A stretch of 64,000 nucleotides of DNA from Gammaproteobacteria bacterium (GTDB taxonomy: Bacteria > Pseudomonadota > Gammaproteobacteria > Pseudomonadales > Ketobacteraceae), in NCBI GenBank assembly GCA_013178375.1, contig JABLXQ010000024.1:26784-90783 (forward strand), written 5' to 3'. The translations under genes were made by a program, and so were the position numbers. Below the pieces are notes generated by a model, which did no database searches, had not been told where the DNA came from, and was given only the letters and a program-made list of their open reading frames with translations. The stretch's first letter is position 1. Each line of letters starts with the position of its first letter. Positions 9,267 through 18,228 of the stretch are shown here, piece after piece.

Positions 9267-10997
9267 ATGATTTATAGACTTATCACATCCATAGTCCGGC
9301 GCGATTCAATATCCAGAATCAAGCTATTTTTCTGGTTGTTTCTCATTGGCACATCTCAGACCGCGCAGGCGTCCTTCACCGACAGCCTGACCATTGGCAA
9401 TGCCAAGGCGCTTGCACTCGGTCACGCGGTCACTGCTGATCCTCCCGGTATCGATTCCATTCACTTTAACCCAGCAGGGTTGGCGCGGCTCAAAGGTCGC
9501 CAACTGCATATCAAGGGTGTGTACGGAATTTTTGAAACGAACTATGACATGGGCGAATACGGCGAATATACGCAGGGATTGATCGATGAGATAAACGAAC
9601 TCAGAAATCCTGGTTCAAACGGCGTTATACCACCTGAAGATGAAGCGTATTTTTACGACGAGGCACTCAATTCGAAAAGCGAAGTGGAAGGCCCTACCGT
9701 CATGTTACCAGGGGGCATGGTGGACATGCCGTTTGCGGGGGGCGTCATGGGCGGCGCATCTTATTCACCGCCGGGCAGCAACTACACATTTGCCACCAAC
9801 GTTTATACGCCCATGATGAGTGGATATCACCGTGCAGAGGATGATCCAGGCCGCTTCTTCCAGCAGCGCGGGGCATTTACACTGCTCACCTATTTTTCAC
9901 CGTCGGTGGGCATTGAGATATCGGACGAACTTCAAGTGGGCGTAGCGCTCAATTTCAGCTACGCCGGGATGGGGCTCGAGTTGCCTGCAAGGGAACCACA
10001 CTGGTTACTCTGGCAATATGGCAGCCCCTGGTTCCAGGATAATTTCTGCTTGGAAGAGGGTGTTTCGAACGACGTTATCGGTGTCAACCTCTGCCATACC
10101 GTGAGCCCTTATCAAACGTATGCCGACCTGAAAGTAGAAGCGGATACGCCAATGGTATTCAGTTACAACGTGGGCCTGCTCTGGAGCCCTGAGCCCTGGT
10201 TGACGTTGGGTCTGTCTTACAACTCCGCAGTCAAGAACGACCTTGAAGGGGAATGGGAATTTCCCATCGATCCCTTTTTCAATACGGTGCTGATTGATGC
10301 AATGAGCGGAAGCGCGTGGCCCACTTTCCAGGCCGCGACGGCCGCTATAGGAATGCCACTGCCAGGTGTTCAGGAAACGATGGATCAGGGCAATGGTGGC
10401 GACGTCAAGATTAGATACGAGCTGCCCCAACACGTCAGCGCCGGCCTCAGTGTCCAGCTTACGTCTGACTGGAAATACAACGTCGATGTGAAATGGACGG
10501 AATGGTCTGTTTTCAGCGACATCCAGATTATCTTCGACAGAAATATTTCGTTGCTGATGCTGGGTAGCATCGCGGACAAGCTGTTGAATAAGGGCAGAAA
10601 CGGAATTGAACCGAATGCCGTGAGGTATCAGCTCGGGCTCCAGGATGTCACCTATTGGGGCATGGGGACGGAGTATCAGCTCACCGAACAACTGGCTTTG
10701 AGGGCGGGTTTTGAAAATCGTCCCTCTGCGGTGCCGGACGATGAACCCAATGCATTCATTCCCATCAATGACGGCGTTCTGTATTCAGTAGGATTTGCGT
10801 ACGAATTTGAAAGCGAAAATACGCTGGATGGGTCGATAGGATATATGAGTTCAAAATCGCACTATCCTGCATGCTCGGCAAAACTGGGCAATGCCTGTAA
10901 TCCGAACGATGTTGCCTATAGTACTTATATGGGCCAGGACCTGCGATCTGAAGTTACGTTCTGGCTGTTCGAAGTAATGTACAGCAGGCATTTTTAA
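9267..10997 (+). CDS. FadL/OmpP1-family outer-membrane porin
   Basis: A 576-residue protein with a long N-terminal signal peptide (charged start, core LFFWLFLIG, cleavage after AQA near residue 35). The mature N-terminus SFTDSLTIGNAKALALGHAV and the NPAGLARL motif are hallmarks of FadL-type hydrocarbon/fatty-acid porins, where the N-terminus forms the hatch. The C-terminus ends MYSRHF, as in the paralogue at the left end of the window. It probably admits a hydrophobic substrate to the periplasm. The stop codon overlaps the first bases of the inverted-repeat element at 10996-11139. The ligand is unknown. Confidence 0.93.
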   Translation: MIYRLITSIVRRDSISRIKLFFWLFLIGTSQTAQASFTDSLTIGNAKALALGHAVTADPPGIDSIHFNPAGLARLKGRQLHIKGVYGIFETNYDMGEYGEYTQGLIDEINELRNPGSNGVIPPEDEAYFYDEALNSKSEVEGPTVMLPGGMVDMPFAGGVMGGASYSPPGSNYTFATNVYTPMMSGYHRAEDDPGRFFQQRGAFTLLTYFSPSVGIEISDELQVGVALNFSYAGMGLELPAREPHWLLWQYGSPWFQDNFCLEEGVSNDVIGVNLCHTVSPYQTYADLKVEADTPMVFSYNVGLLWSPEPWLTLGLSYNSAVKNDLEGEWEFPIDPFFNTVLIDAMSGSAWPTFQAATAAIGMPLPGVQETMDQGNGGDVKIRYELPQHVSAGLSVQLTSDWKYNVDVKWTEWSVFSDIQIIFDRNISLLMLGSIADKLLNKGRNGIEPNAVRYQLGLQDVTYWGMGTEYQLTEQLALRAGFENRPSAVPDDEPNAFIPINDGVLYSVGFAYEFESENTLDGSIGYMSSKSHYPACSAKLGNACNPNDVAYSTYMGQDLRSEVTFWLFEVMYSRHF

Positions 10998-11139
10998 GGA
11001 ACCTCTGAATAACGTAGCGAGCGCAGAAAAGACAAGGCAAAAACAGGCGAAAAACCGCAGTTTACTTGTAGTAAATGAGGATTTTGAGCCTGTTTTTAAC
11101 GCCGTATTTGCAAGCGCAGTAGTTATTCAGAGGTTCCTT
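10996..11139. repeat. MITE-like long inverted repeat, 144 bp
   Basis: The termini AAGGAACCTCTGAATAAC (10996-11013) and its exact complement (11122-11139) flank an internally self-complementary core (AAAAACAGGC / GCCTGTTTTT; TTTACT / AGTAAA), so the whole element can fold into one long hairpin. It codes for nothing and begins within the stop codon of the porin gene. This is the architecture of a non-autonomous miniature transposable element or REP-like repeat. It may also end porin transcription. Confidence 0.75.
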
Positions 11140-11200
11140 AATAGTATCTATTCGGTTGGCAGCATGTACTGCCCAACAACGATTAGACGCTGAGTTGAAC

Positions 11201-12763
11201 ATGGATATTTTGCACCGCCCTTTATACGCACCGGATTTATTGGTCAATGCACTCAATCAGGATCCCGCACGTCCGCTGCTGAATATTCTGGGGGGCGCCA
11301 GCCTCACGGTGGGCGACGTTCGTGACGCCACCAGCCAGTTTTGCCAGGCGCTGCAAAGCCTGGGGCTGGCAAAAGGCTCACGCATCGGCCTGCTCTCCTC
11401 CAACCGCCCTGAAGTGTTGCTGGTGGCCAACGCCATACAAATCCTGGCGGCCATCTACGTGCCCATGCATCCGCTGGGTGGCTTCAACGATCACCTGCAT
11501 GTAGTGACGGATGCCAAAGTCGACGTGCTGATTTTTGATGCAGAGCGCTACAGCGAGCGCGCTGCGGCTTTGGCGGAACAGGCGCTGGGCCTGCGACTGC
11601 TGGCGTTCGGTGCAAGCCCGCTGGCTACGGATCTGGTGCAACTGGCACAGAACTTTGCGCCGGCGCTTTTGATTGCGCCCAATGTGGAAGGTGACGATGT
11701 GTTGCGACTTGGCTACTCCGGCGGCACAACCGGGAAGCCAAAAGCACTGGCCAGCGTGCAGCGCACCGGAATGGCGACGATTTCCATCATGATGGCGGAA
11801 TGGGAATGGCCCAGCCCGCTGCGGTTTTTATCCTGCACGCCCCTCAGTCACGCCGGTGCGGCCATATTCCTGCCGACCTTGCTGAAAGGCGGAACGATGC
11901 TGGTACTGCCGGCTTTTGATCCCGTCCAGGTGTTGCAGACGATCCAGGATTACCGGATCAACTGTGTCATGCTGGTGCCAACGATGATTTACGCATTGCT
12001 GGATCACCCGCGCTTCGACGAGTTTGATTTATCCAGCCTGGAAACCGTTTTCTATGGCGCATCCGCAATCTCCCCCGCCAGACTGAAAGAAGCTGTCGAA
12101 CGGATTGGCCCTGTCTTCATGCAGTTTTACGGTCAGGCTGAAGCCCCCATGGCAGTGACCGTTTTGCGCAAACACGAACACGACCTGAATAATCCGCAAC
12201 GATTGGCCAGTTGTGGCCGACCCGTGCCCTGGCTGCATGTGGCGTTGCTGGATGCCAACAATCAACCGGTAGCGGATGGCGAACCCGGCGAAATCTGCGT
12301 ACGTGGTCCGCTGGTGATGAATGGTTATCGGGACAATCCGCAACTGACGGCGGAAGCGTTTGCCGGCGGCTGGTTGCATAGCGGCGACGTTGCCATCCGC
12401 GATCCTGATGGCTTTCTGCGAATTATCGATCGCACCAAGGACATGATCGTTACCGGCGGCTTCAATGTTTATCCGCGGGAGCTTGAAGATATTCTGGCAG
12501 AGCACCCGGCGGTGTCGCAGGTAGCCGTCATTGGTGTTCCCCATGAAAAATGGGGTGAAGCGATCACCGCTCTGGTGGTATTGCGTAATGGCCACACGGT
12601 GGACGCCCGGGAATTGATTGATCGTATCGCCGCCCGCAAGGGCTCCTATCAAGCGCCCAAGACGGTCGAGTTTATTGATTCCATTCCGCAGACGCCGGTT
12701 GGAAAGCCGGATAAAAAGGTGCTGCGCGAACGCTATCGCGTGCGCGCCACAGAAAGCACTTGA
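11201..12763 (+). CDS. Acyl-CoA synthetase (AMP-forming ligase)
   Basis: A ligase of about 520 residues. Visible: the phosphate-binding loop YSGGTTGKPKAL, the YGQAEAP adenine region, GWLHSGDVA with DRTKDMIVTGGFNVYP (A7-A8 hinge), and a C-terminal TPVGKPDKKVL carrying the A10 lysine. These enzymes activate a carboxylic acid to its CoA thioester through an acyl-adenylate. I start at ATG 11201 because the frame upstream would run from TTG close to the repeat element and adds residues outside the family's usual N-terminus; the ribosome site is weak. Its neighbour converges from the other strand. The substrate acid is unknown. Confidence 0.9.
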   Translation: MDILHRPLYAPDLLVNALNQDPARPLLNILGGASLTVGDVRDATSQFCQALQSLGLAKGSRIGLLSSNRPEVLLVANAIQILAAIYVPMHPLGGFNDHLHVVTDAKVDVLIFDAERYSERAAALAEQALGLRLLAFGASPLATDLVQLAQNFAPALLIAPNVEGDDVLRLGYSGGTTGKPKALASVQRTGMATISIMMAEWEWPSPLRFLSCTPLSHAGAAIFLPTLLKGGTMLVLPAFDPVQVLQTIQDYRINCVMLVPTMIYALLDHPRFDEFDLSSLETVFYGASAISPARLKEAVERIGPVFMQFYGQAEAPMAVTVLRKHEHDLNNPQRLASCGRPVPWLHVALLDANNQPVADGEPGEICVRGPLVMNGYRDNPQLTAEAFAGGWLHSGDVAIRDPDGFLRIIDRTKDMIVTGGFNVYPRELEDILAEHPAVSQVAVIGVPHEKWGEAITALVVLRNGHTVDARELIDRIAARKGSYQAPKTVEFIDSIPQTPVGKPDKKVLRERYRVRATEST

Positions 12764-12773
12764 TCTGCATTGA

Positions 12774-13556
12774 CTAGAGCGGTTGGTTCGGCACGCCTTC
12801 AAACAATTGCTCGGTCGGCCCTACGGTCTGCAGATGCAACACTTTGGTGATGTAGTGCGGCGCAAAAACCGAAAGATATACCACGTGGCCAATAACGATG
12901 ACGGCCGCAATGGAGAGGAAGGACGAACCCAGCCGGCTTTTCGAACGTGAATCGGCCCACACTTCGACCAGTGTGCGACCCTGCGAATCTATTCGCCCGA
13001 GAATATAAGTGAAGACCATCATCTGCACGCCCATCGCGAGCGCGTCATAAAGCGGATATTGGTGCTTCGTGCCAGGCCAGAGTGCAAGCCCCTCGATGAC
13101 GCGGCCATAATAGAACACGCCAAGCCTGGCTCCCACAATCGCGTTGAACACGAAAGCCCACAGACTGCCGACCGCAAGGCCCACCAACAGCAGCGTAAGA
13201 GGCGCTTGCAGCCTGAAATTCGCAATCAGCCAGTGCGCCAGCGTGACGCCGATCACCGCTGGAAGGACAAAATAGGCGATGTAGCCGGGCGGAACCGCGG
13301 CCGGCAGCCCACCCCACGTCATGTTCAACGGCCACCAGGCGGGCATGCGCGGGATCGCAGGCGGGAACTGCGCATACACCGCCCAATCGTAAGGGGCCTC
13401 GATCCAGGAAAAAGAGATTGCGGATATGCATAACAGCAAGAGCGGGTGCGGACTGCCTTTGCGGTAACTCAGATACAGCCCCATGGCCACAAAAACAAAC
13501 GCGCCAATGTAGGCGAAGTTGATGGCCGCTTTCATGATCGGCGTTAATTCAGACAT
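12774..13556 (-). CDS. AveC-like polytopic membrane protein (copy 1)
   Basis: A 260-residue protein with about six to seven hydrophobic helices. It shares a clear signature with the protein at 18225-19337: P--(D/N)WA-YA, P-WWP, an FY/IY turn before VI, L-PGT--Q-PL, and D--GRT--E--A near the C-terminus. The pattern resembles proteins annotated as AveC-family 'spirocyclase', named after the avermectin protein AveC. The conserved Trp, Asp/Asn and Tyr residues at helix ends suggest a membrane-embedded enzyme or subunit. It is the last gene of the leftward operon and its start overlaps the stop of the 39-residue micro-protein (TAATG). Its function is unproven. Confidence 0.7.
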   Translation of the reverse strand: MSELTPIMKAAINFAYIGAFVFVAMGLYLSYRKGSPHPLLLLCISAISFSWIEAPYDWAVYAQFPPAIPRMPAWWPLNMTWGGLPAAVPPGYIAYFVLPAVIGVTLAHWLIANFRLQAPLTLLLVGLAVGSLWAFVFNAIVGARLGVFYYGRVIEGLALWPGTKHQYPLYDALAMGVQMMVFTYILGRIDSQGRTLVEVWADSRSKSRLGSSFLSIAAVIVIGHVVYLSVFAPHYITKVLHLQTVGPTEQLFEGVPNQPL

Positions 13557-13675
13557 TATTTTGACCTCTTGCTTTTCTTTGAAGAACCCCGTGCCTCGGG
13601 ATCAAATCGCAGCACCAACGCGAAGATGAGGACAATAAGTCCGAACAGCGTACCGAGCATGATTAAAGCGCCCAA
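13556..13675 (-). CDS. Single-helix membrane micro-protein, 39 aa
   Basis: An unrecognised small gene. It starts with TTG at 13675 behind a strong GGAGGG site with seven-base spacing, has one hydrophobic helix (LGTLFGLIVLIFALVL) and a basic tail (SSKKSKRSK). Its stop overlaps the start of the AveC-like gene, so the two are probably translationally coupled. The layout (short outer end, one helix, positive cytoplasmic tail) resembles small accessory subunits of membrane complexes. Two more micro-proteins occur in the divergent operon at 20329 and 22913. Confidence 0.65.
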   Translation of the reverse strand: MGALIMLGTLFGLIVLIFALVLRFDPEARGSSKKSKRSK

Positions 13676-13766
13676 GATAATACCCTCCAATGTGTAATGT
13701 TTCGCTGCCCGGCTTCATCGGGCTGACGTCGCAGACTTGATCCTGGCACTGTACTGACCCCCACAA

Positions 13767-14765
13767 TCAAGCAAATATCTGCTTCAAAAATCCAATGCGT
13801 GCATCGACCGCTGCGCTGGTTATGGCGCTGTCTTTAACATGATCAAAGCCATGAACCGTGCCAAATGTTTCGTTGACCTGTACTTCGCAACCATGATCCT
13901 GCAAGACATGCGCGTAATGAATGCCTTCATCGTGCAAGGGATCAAACTCGGCCGTTTCAACGTAGGCCGGCGGTAAATTGTGAAGATCTCCATGGATGGG
14001 AGATGCGTAGGCTGGCGCTACGCCTTTAAAATCACGCAAGTACATTTTCCACATGTTGGCATTTGACCGGCTGTTCCATTGCAAGGTATCGCCAAATTCG
14101 CGCGCTGACTGCGTTTTGCATTCACAATCGGCCACAGGATAAACCAGCATTTGTCCGCACAATCGGATATCGCCTTTATCCCGGTTCCTTTGCGACACGC
14201 TGGCGGCCAGCGCTCCACCAGCACTGTCACCACCCACGGCAATGCGTTGCGGATCTATCCCCAGGCGTTCGGCGTTGTCCAGCACCCATTGTAACGTGAC
14301 ATAGCAGTCATTGAATCCGTGGGGAAATGGATCAACAGGCCCCAGCCGATAGTCAGGGAAAATCACGTAGCAATTGGCTTCCCTCGCATAACGAATGGCA
14401 TAGTGAAGGTGTTCGCGGGTGTATGTTAAGGCGAAGGCGCCGCCGTGATAGTAGATGAGTGCCGGCGCCTTTGCAGGGAGTTTCTCCGGGGAAAAAACAA
14501 AAATGTTAAAGGTGGATTCATCTGTGCTTTTTATAGTGTATCGCCTGGCACAACGCCACCAAAAAGGCAGTTGATATATTCTCATGCACGCGATGACGGC
14601 ATTTATAACCGGCGTTGAAATTCGTCCAAACGTCAGCGTTAGCAATGGCAATTTTGAAAAATCTTGATGAACAGAATATTTTGTATCCGTCACTTGAAAG
14701 CACCGTATTTTCTTCTCGCGATATTTTCCAGCCAGTACCACAAACTCCTCAACCTTTATCGCCAA
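13767..14765 (-). CDS. Alpha/beta-hydrolase-3 (hormone-sensitive-lipase-type) esterase
   Basis: A 332-residue hydrolase of the HSL/GDXG family: oxyanion motif HGG (107-109, YYHGGAF) and nucleophile GDSAGG with Ser181; later EFDPLHDEG and VHGFDH supply the Asp and His. The first 80 residues form a hydrophobic cap. Its start overlaps the end of the MoxR gene by 17 bases, so it belongs to the leftward operon. It probably cleaves a carboxylic ester or lactone produced by the pathway. No signal peptide is evident. The role within the membrane-protein operon is inferred. Confidence 0.88.
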   Translation of the reverse strand: MAIKVEEFVVLAGKYREKKIRCFQVTDTKYSVHQDFSKLPLLTLTFGRISTPVINAVIACMRIYQLPFWWRCARRYTIKSTDESTFNIFVFSPEKLPAKAPALIYYHGGAFALTYTREHLHYAIRYAREANCYVIFPDYRLGPVDPFPHGFNDCYVTLQWVLDNAERLGIDPQRIAVGGDSAGGALAASVSQRNRDKGDIRLCGQMLVYPVADCECKTQSAREFGDTLQWNSRSNANMWKMYLRDFKGVAPAYASPIHGDLHNLPPAYVETAEFDPLHDEGIHYAHVLQDHGCEVQVNETFGTVHGFDHVKDSAITSAAVDARIGFLKQIFA

Positions 14766-15606
14766 TATAAACCTCGATCATCTTCAGCAATCCGTTACTG
14801 ACCTGAACGTCGTCCGTCAACGGGCCTGCAATGGCAGCGGTGGCCGCGTCGGTAAATGTCAGCCCTTCTGCCACCAGCTGCCCCGCCGCGATCAGGACGC
14901 GGGTCGATGCCACTTCGCGCAGCCCGCCAGTTTCAAGCCGTCGAATCGCCTGCCCCAATCGAACCAGCTTTTTTGCCTGCTCAGAACTGATTCCAGCTTC
15001 CTGGGCAACAATCTTTTCCTCCACTTCGGGCGATGGATAATCAAACTCGATCGCGACCATGCGCTGGCGTGTGGAATCTTTAAGGTCTTTGAGAACACTC
15101 TGATAGCCCGGGTTATAGGAAACGACAAGACAAAATCCGGGCGCTGCGTTGAGCGTGACGCCCAGGCGCTCAAGCGGCAGCTGGCGGCGATAGTCAGACA
15201 GGGGATGCAGCACGACGGTCGTATCCTTTCTGGCCTCAACGACTTCGTCCAGATAACAGATTGCACCTTCCCGCACGGCTCGTGTGAGCGGGCCGTCCAC
15301 CCATTCCGTTGCTCCATCTTTCAACAGAAAGCGCCCCACTAGGTCAGCGGTCGTCAGATCGTCGTGGCAGGAAACCGTAATCAGCGGCCTGCCCAGCTCG
15401 TTCGCCATCGCTTCAACGAAACGTGTTTTTCCGCAGCCCGTTGGCCCTTTAAGCAGGATGGAAAGCCCACGATTGTATGCCGCCGTGAATATCTGCTTTT
15501 CGTTTTTAACCGGCACATAGTAGGGCTGGGAAAATTCCTGTTTTATATTTGAATTTGTCATGTTCATAACGAACAAAGCCTTGTCATTGGTAAATGGATC
15601 ATGCAA
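14749..15606 (-). CDS. MoxR/CbbQ-type AAA+ ATPase (copy 1)
   Basis: A 285-residue AAA+ protein: Walker A GPTGCGKT (54-61), Walker B ICYLDE (116-121), and the CbbQ/NorQ-type sequence SCHDDLTTADLVGRF. MoxR/CbbQ ATPases work with a VWA partner to remodel or insert cofactors into metalloenzymes. The partner gene lies immediately upstream and overlaps by eight bases. Met14 or Met16 are possible alternative starts. It is a clear paralogue of the ATPase at 22062, sharing GPTGCGKT, the SCHDDLT block and DEVVEAR. The client enzyme is not identified. Confidence 0.93.
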   Translation of the reverse strand: MHDPFTNDKALFVMNMTNSNIKQEFSQPYYVPVKNEKQIFTAAYNRGLSILLKGPTGCGKTRFVEAMANELGRPLITVSCHDDLTTADLVGRFLLKDGATEWVDGPLTRAVREGAICYLDEVVEARKDTTVVLHPLSDYRRQLPLERLGVTLNAAPGFCLVVSYNPGYQSVLKDLKDSTRQRMVAIEFDYPSPEVEEKIVAQEAGISSEQAKKLVRLGQAIRRLETGGLREVASTRVLIAAGQLVAEGLTFTDAATAAIAGPLTDDVQVSNGLLKMIEVYIGDKG

Positions 15607-17299
15607 CCCGCCGTTGCACTTCAGCCGCTTGCAGCGCAGCGCGGAACAATGGGCCTATTGCAGTTCCCAACAGCCTTGGATCAGGAATGGTCGCGTGGGC
15701 CGCACTGCCAAAAACGCGGCGCAATGTTTCTGTTTCCGTGTCGGCACCTATGCTCATGCACAGGCAACCCACACCGTCACGTCTGGCTTCGCCAAGCGCC
15801 TGGCGTACATCGGCTGCGGCATAAACCGGTTCGTAGCCATGGTCGTAGGCCAGGCCATCGGAAAGCACCACAAGCAGCTTTCTGGGCGTTCCGCCCTGCT
15901 CCAGCAATACGGTAGATCCGTGCCGGATGGCGGCGCCGAGCCGTGAATAGGCGCCAGGTTTCAAGCTGTAGAGCCGGTTCATTACCCGGCTGTCGAGACT
16001 CTCATCAAACCGTTTCACTGGCGTCAGATGAATGGCAGATCGCCCTTGCGAATGGAAAGCGTACAAGGCCACGCGATCTCCCACTTCGTAAAGCACCGTT
16101 GCCAGCGCGCCGCTTACGCTGCGCTGCTGCTCGTGGACCGAGGCACCGCTCATACTGGCCTGGGCAACGGAACCGGATATGTCCAGCAAAATCAGTACTG
16201 ACAAATCACGCCGGTGGCGTCGGCTTTCCACATAAACGCCTTCATCCGGAAAAGATCCTGCCACCACTTCCACATGCGTTTCGATTGCGGCATCGATATC
16301 AATATCGTCGCCCTGATTTTGCCGGTGAAATCGACCGCCCCCCATTCCCAGACGCGAAATTGGCTTACGCAAACCATAGCTTTCCAGCCAATCAACTGAT
16401 TCGTGCGCTTCAGCAGGAGGAGCGATTTCCAGCACCCTGCACCAGTCCGGTCGATAACAACGCTGATGGACATTCCATTCCGGGTAGAGAATACCCGCAC
16501 CTTTGCCAAAGGCGTCTTCCACCGTTTCAGCAGTAGCGGTTGATTGCACTGCACGAATCCGGGCACGCGATCCGGATCGGGACCAATGTGTCGGCGCATC
16601 GGCTCCGGGAGAACCGCCACCTTTTACCTGTCGCACCATTTGAAACATTTTCTGCAGCAGTTTTCCAAGCCCGCCGCCGCCACCCACCGGGCTGGAAAAA
16701 TCCTCACCCGTCTCGTCGCCGCTCTCGTCAACCTGATCGGCGTCATCAGACAGCTCGGTCAATTTCTTGCCTTGCTGCCGGCGGGGAATATGTTGACCCG
16801 CCGAAGCAGCGCCCCCTTCACGCGTCTGCGTGGCGAGTAATTTTTTTGCAAAGATGGCGCCGAAAATTTCCGGTGGCTTGCTGATAGTCTGCTGACTTCT
16901 GGCGATTTCCAGCGAGGCCAAAGGCGATTCAGATACCGGAACCCGTCCAGTATCCTGGATGGCGCTTAACGATTCTGGCAAAAAATCTTTCAGTTCCTTG
17001 AGTGCGCGCTGCCCTTCAACCGCCAGGTAGCGCTCCGCCAGATTCGGACGCCGCGCCAGTTGCACGATCACTTCCCGCTGCAGGCTGCCTGCGGCAATCA
17101 ATGCACTTTGAATACAGATTTGCGCCAGCTGCGTCTGAAAATTGGCAGCGCCATTTACAAAAATGACGCTGCCATTGGTCCAGGCTGGAACACCCGGCTC
17201 CGCGACCTCCACCCGCATCTCTCTTCCGGAAAGTGCAGAAGCCAGCAGACCAAGACTGGTAATGGAACTGGCCTGATCATGGCTGCTCACCTTGCTCAT
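15599..17299 (-). CDS. VWA-domain protein, CbbO/NorD-like (copy 1)
   Basis: A 566-residue protein. The N-terminal helical region (1-160) is followed by a charged linker with acidic and Gly-rich runs (180-235), a conserved YPEWN (272-276) and IDIDAAIE block, and a C-terminal von Willebrand A domain whose MIDAS motif DISGS (373-377) is intact. CbbO/NorD proteins bind the target metalloenzyme and recruit the MoxR ring. It is co-transcribed with the MoxR gene downstream and the SDR upstream (6-base gap). The paralogue at 20508 has the same order of blocks but a shorter linker. Confidence 0.9.
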   Translation of the reverse strand: MSKVSSHDQASSITSLGLLASALSGREMRVEVAEPGVPAWTNGSVIFVNGAANFQTQLAQICIQSALIAAGSLQREVIVQLARRPNLAERYLAVEGQRALKELKDFLPESLSAIQDTGRVPVSESPLASLEIARSQQTISKPPEIFGAIFAKKLLATQTREGGAASAGQHIPRRQQGKKLTELSDDADQVDESGDETGEDFSSPVGGGGGLGKLLQKMFQMVRQVKGGGSPGADAPTHWSRSGSRARIRAVQSTATAETVEDAFGKGAGILYPEWNVHQRCYRPDWCRVLEIAPPAEAHESVDWLESYGLRKPISRLGMGGGRFHRQNQGDDIDIDAAIETHVEVVAGSFPDEGVYVESRRHRRDLSVLILLDISGSVAQASMSGASVHEQQRSVSGALATVLYEVGDRVALYAFHSQGRSAIHLTPVKRFDESLDSRVMNRLYSLKPGAYSRLGAAIRHGSTVLLEQGGTPRKLLVVLSDGLAYDHGYEPVYAAADVRQALGEARRDGVGCLCMSIGADTETETLRRVFGSAAHATIPDPRLLGTAIGPLFRAALQAAEVQRRVA

Positions 17300-17304
17300 T
17301 GCAT

Positions 17305-18228
17305 TCAGTTCCGTTTGCTGGCAGACGCAACGTTGGGCGCAAGATTACGTAAGGTGTTTCTAGCCGGCAGCTTCATTGCCATCCGGATGATGTTATGGAC
17401 CAGACTCCCCGGCAGCAGCCGCGCCATGAAGTAAAGCCCGACGGCATCCGGGCCAACCATCCTGCGTCGAATGGGGGCATCGTCATCAATGGCTTCAGCC
17501 AGCGCCCGGGCAAATTTTTCGGGCGGCGCCGCAGCCTTGTCAACAAACGCCCTGCCTGTGGTGTGAATGCCCTCGTACACCTTGGCATACGGGCCGCTGT
17601 GATCACCATAGTCTGCAGTTTTCTCGGTCAGGATTTCGGTATTGAAGGTACCCGTCACCATGATCGTAACGCCAAGCCCGAAGGGCGCAATTTCCTGCGC
17701 CAGGGATTCCGCCCAGCGCTCCAGTGCTCCTTTGGAAGCGGAATAGGCGCTGATGCCCGGCATACCGCGAATACCACCCTGGCTGGAGATCGCGATAATG
17801 CGACCACGACCTTTCGCGCGCATTCCCGGCAACAACGCTTTGGTAAGGGCCACAGGGCCGAACAGATTGGTTGCAAACAACTGCTGCCACACTTCCATCG
17901 GCGTTTCTTCCGCTCCGCCCGCAGCCGCCAGTCCGGCGTTATGCACAATCACATCGGGAGCACCTGCACGGCGCTCGATTTCCAGCGCAGCTGCAGTAAT
18001 CGAATCCGGATCTGTCATATCAAGCGCCACGCCAATCAAACGCGGATCGTCAGGGGCCGCTCCCGTTGTCGCACGCAGTTTTGCAAGGCCGGATTCAACC
18101 GATCGCATTGCCGCAATCACCTGCCAACCCTGTTTATACATATAAGTGGCGGAAGCCAGTCCAAGTCCGCGCGACGCTCCCGTAATGACTATACTGCCGC
18201 CCCTATTCCCAACAACGTTACGCATCAC
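17305..18228 (-). CDS. Short-chain dehydrogenase/reductase
   Basis: A 307-residue SDR: nucleotide motif GASRGLGLA, NAG, active-site Ser followed by YSASK. The C-terminus extends about 50 residues beyond classical SDRs, with a hydrophobic stretch (VGLYFMARLLPGSLV) that may contact the membrane. It oxidises an alcohol or reduces a ketone with NAD(P). Its start overlaps the stop of the AveC-like gene by four bases (ATGA), so translation is coupled. The membrane tail and context suggest a hydrophobic substrate shared with the membrane proteins. Confidence 0.88.
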   Translation of the reverse strand: MMRNVVGNRGGSIVITGASRGLGLASATYMYKQGWQVIAAMRSVESGLAKLRATTGAAPDDPRLIGVALDMTDPDSITAAALEIERRAGAPDVIVHNAGLAAAGGAEETPMEVWQQLFATNLFGPVALTKALLPGMRAKGRGRIIAISSQGGIRGMPGISAYSASKGALERWAESLAQEIAPFGLGVTIMVTGTFNTEILTEKTADYGDHSGPYAKVYEGIHTTGRAFVDKAAAPPEKFARALAEAIDDDAPIRRRMVGPDAVGLYFMARLLPGSLVHNIIRMAMKLPARNTLRNLAPNVASASKRN

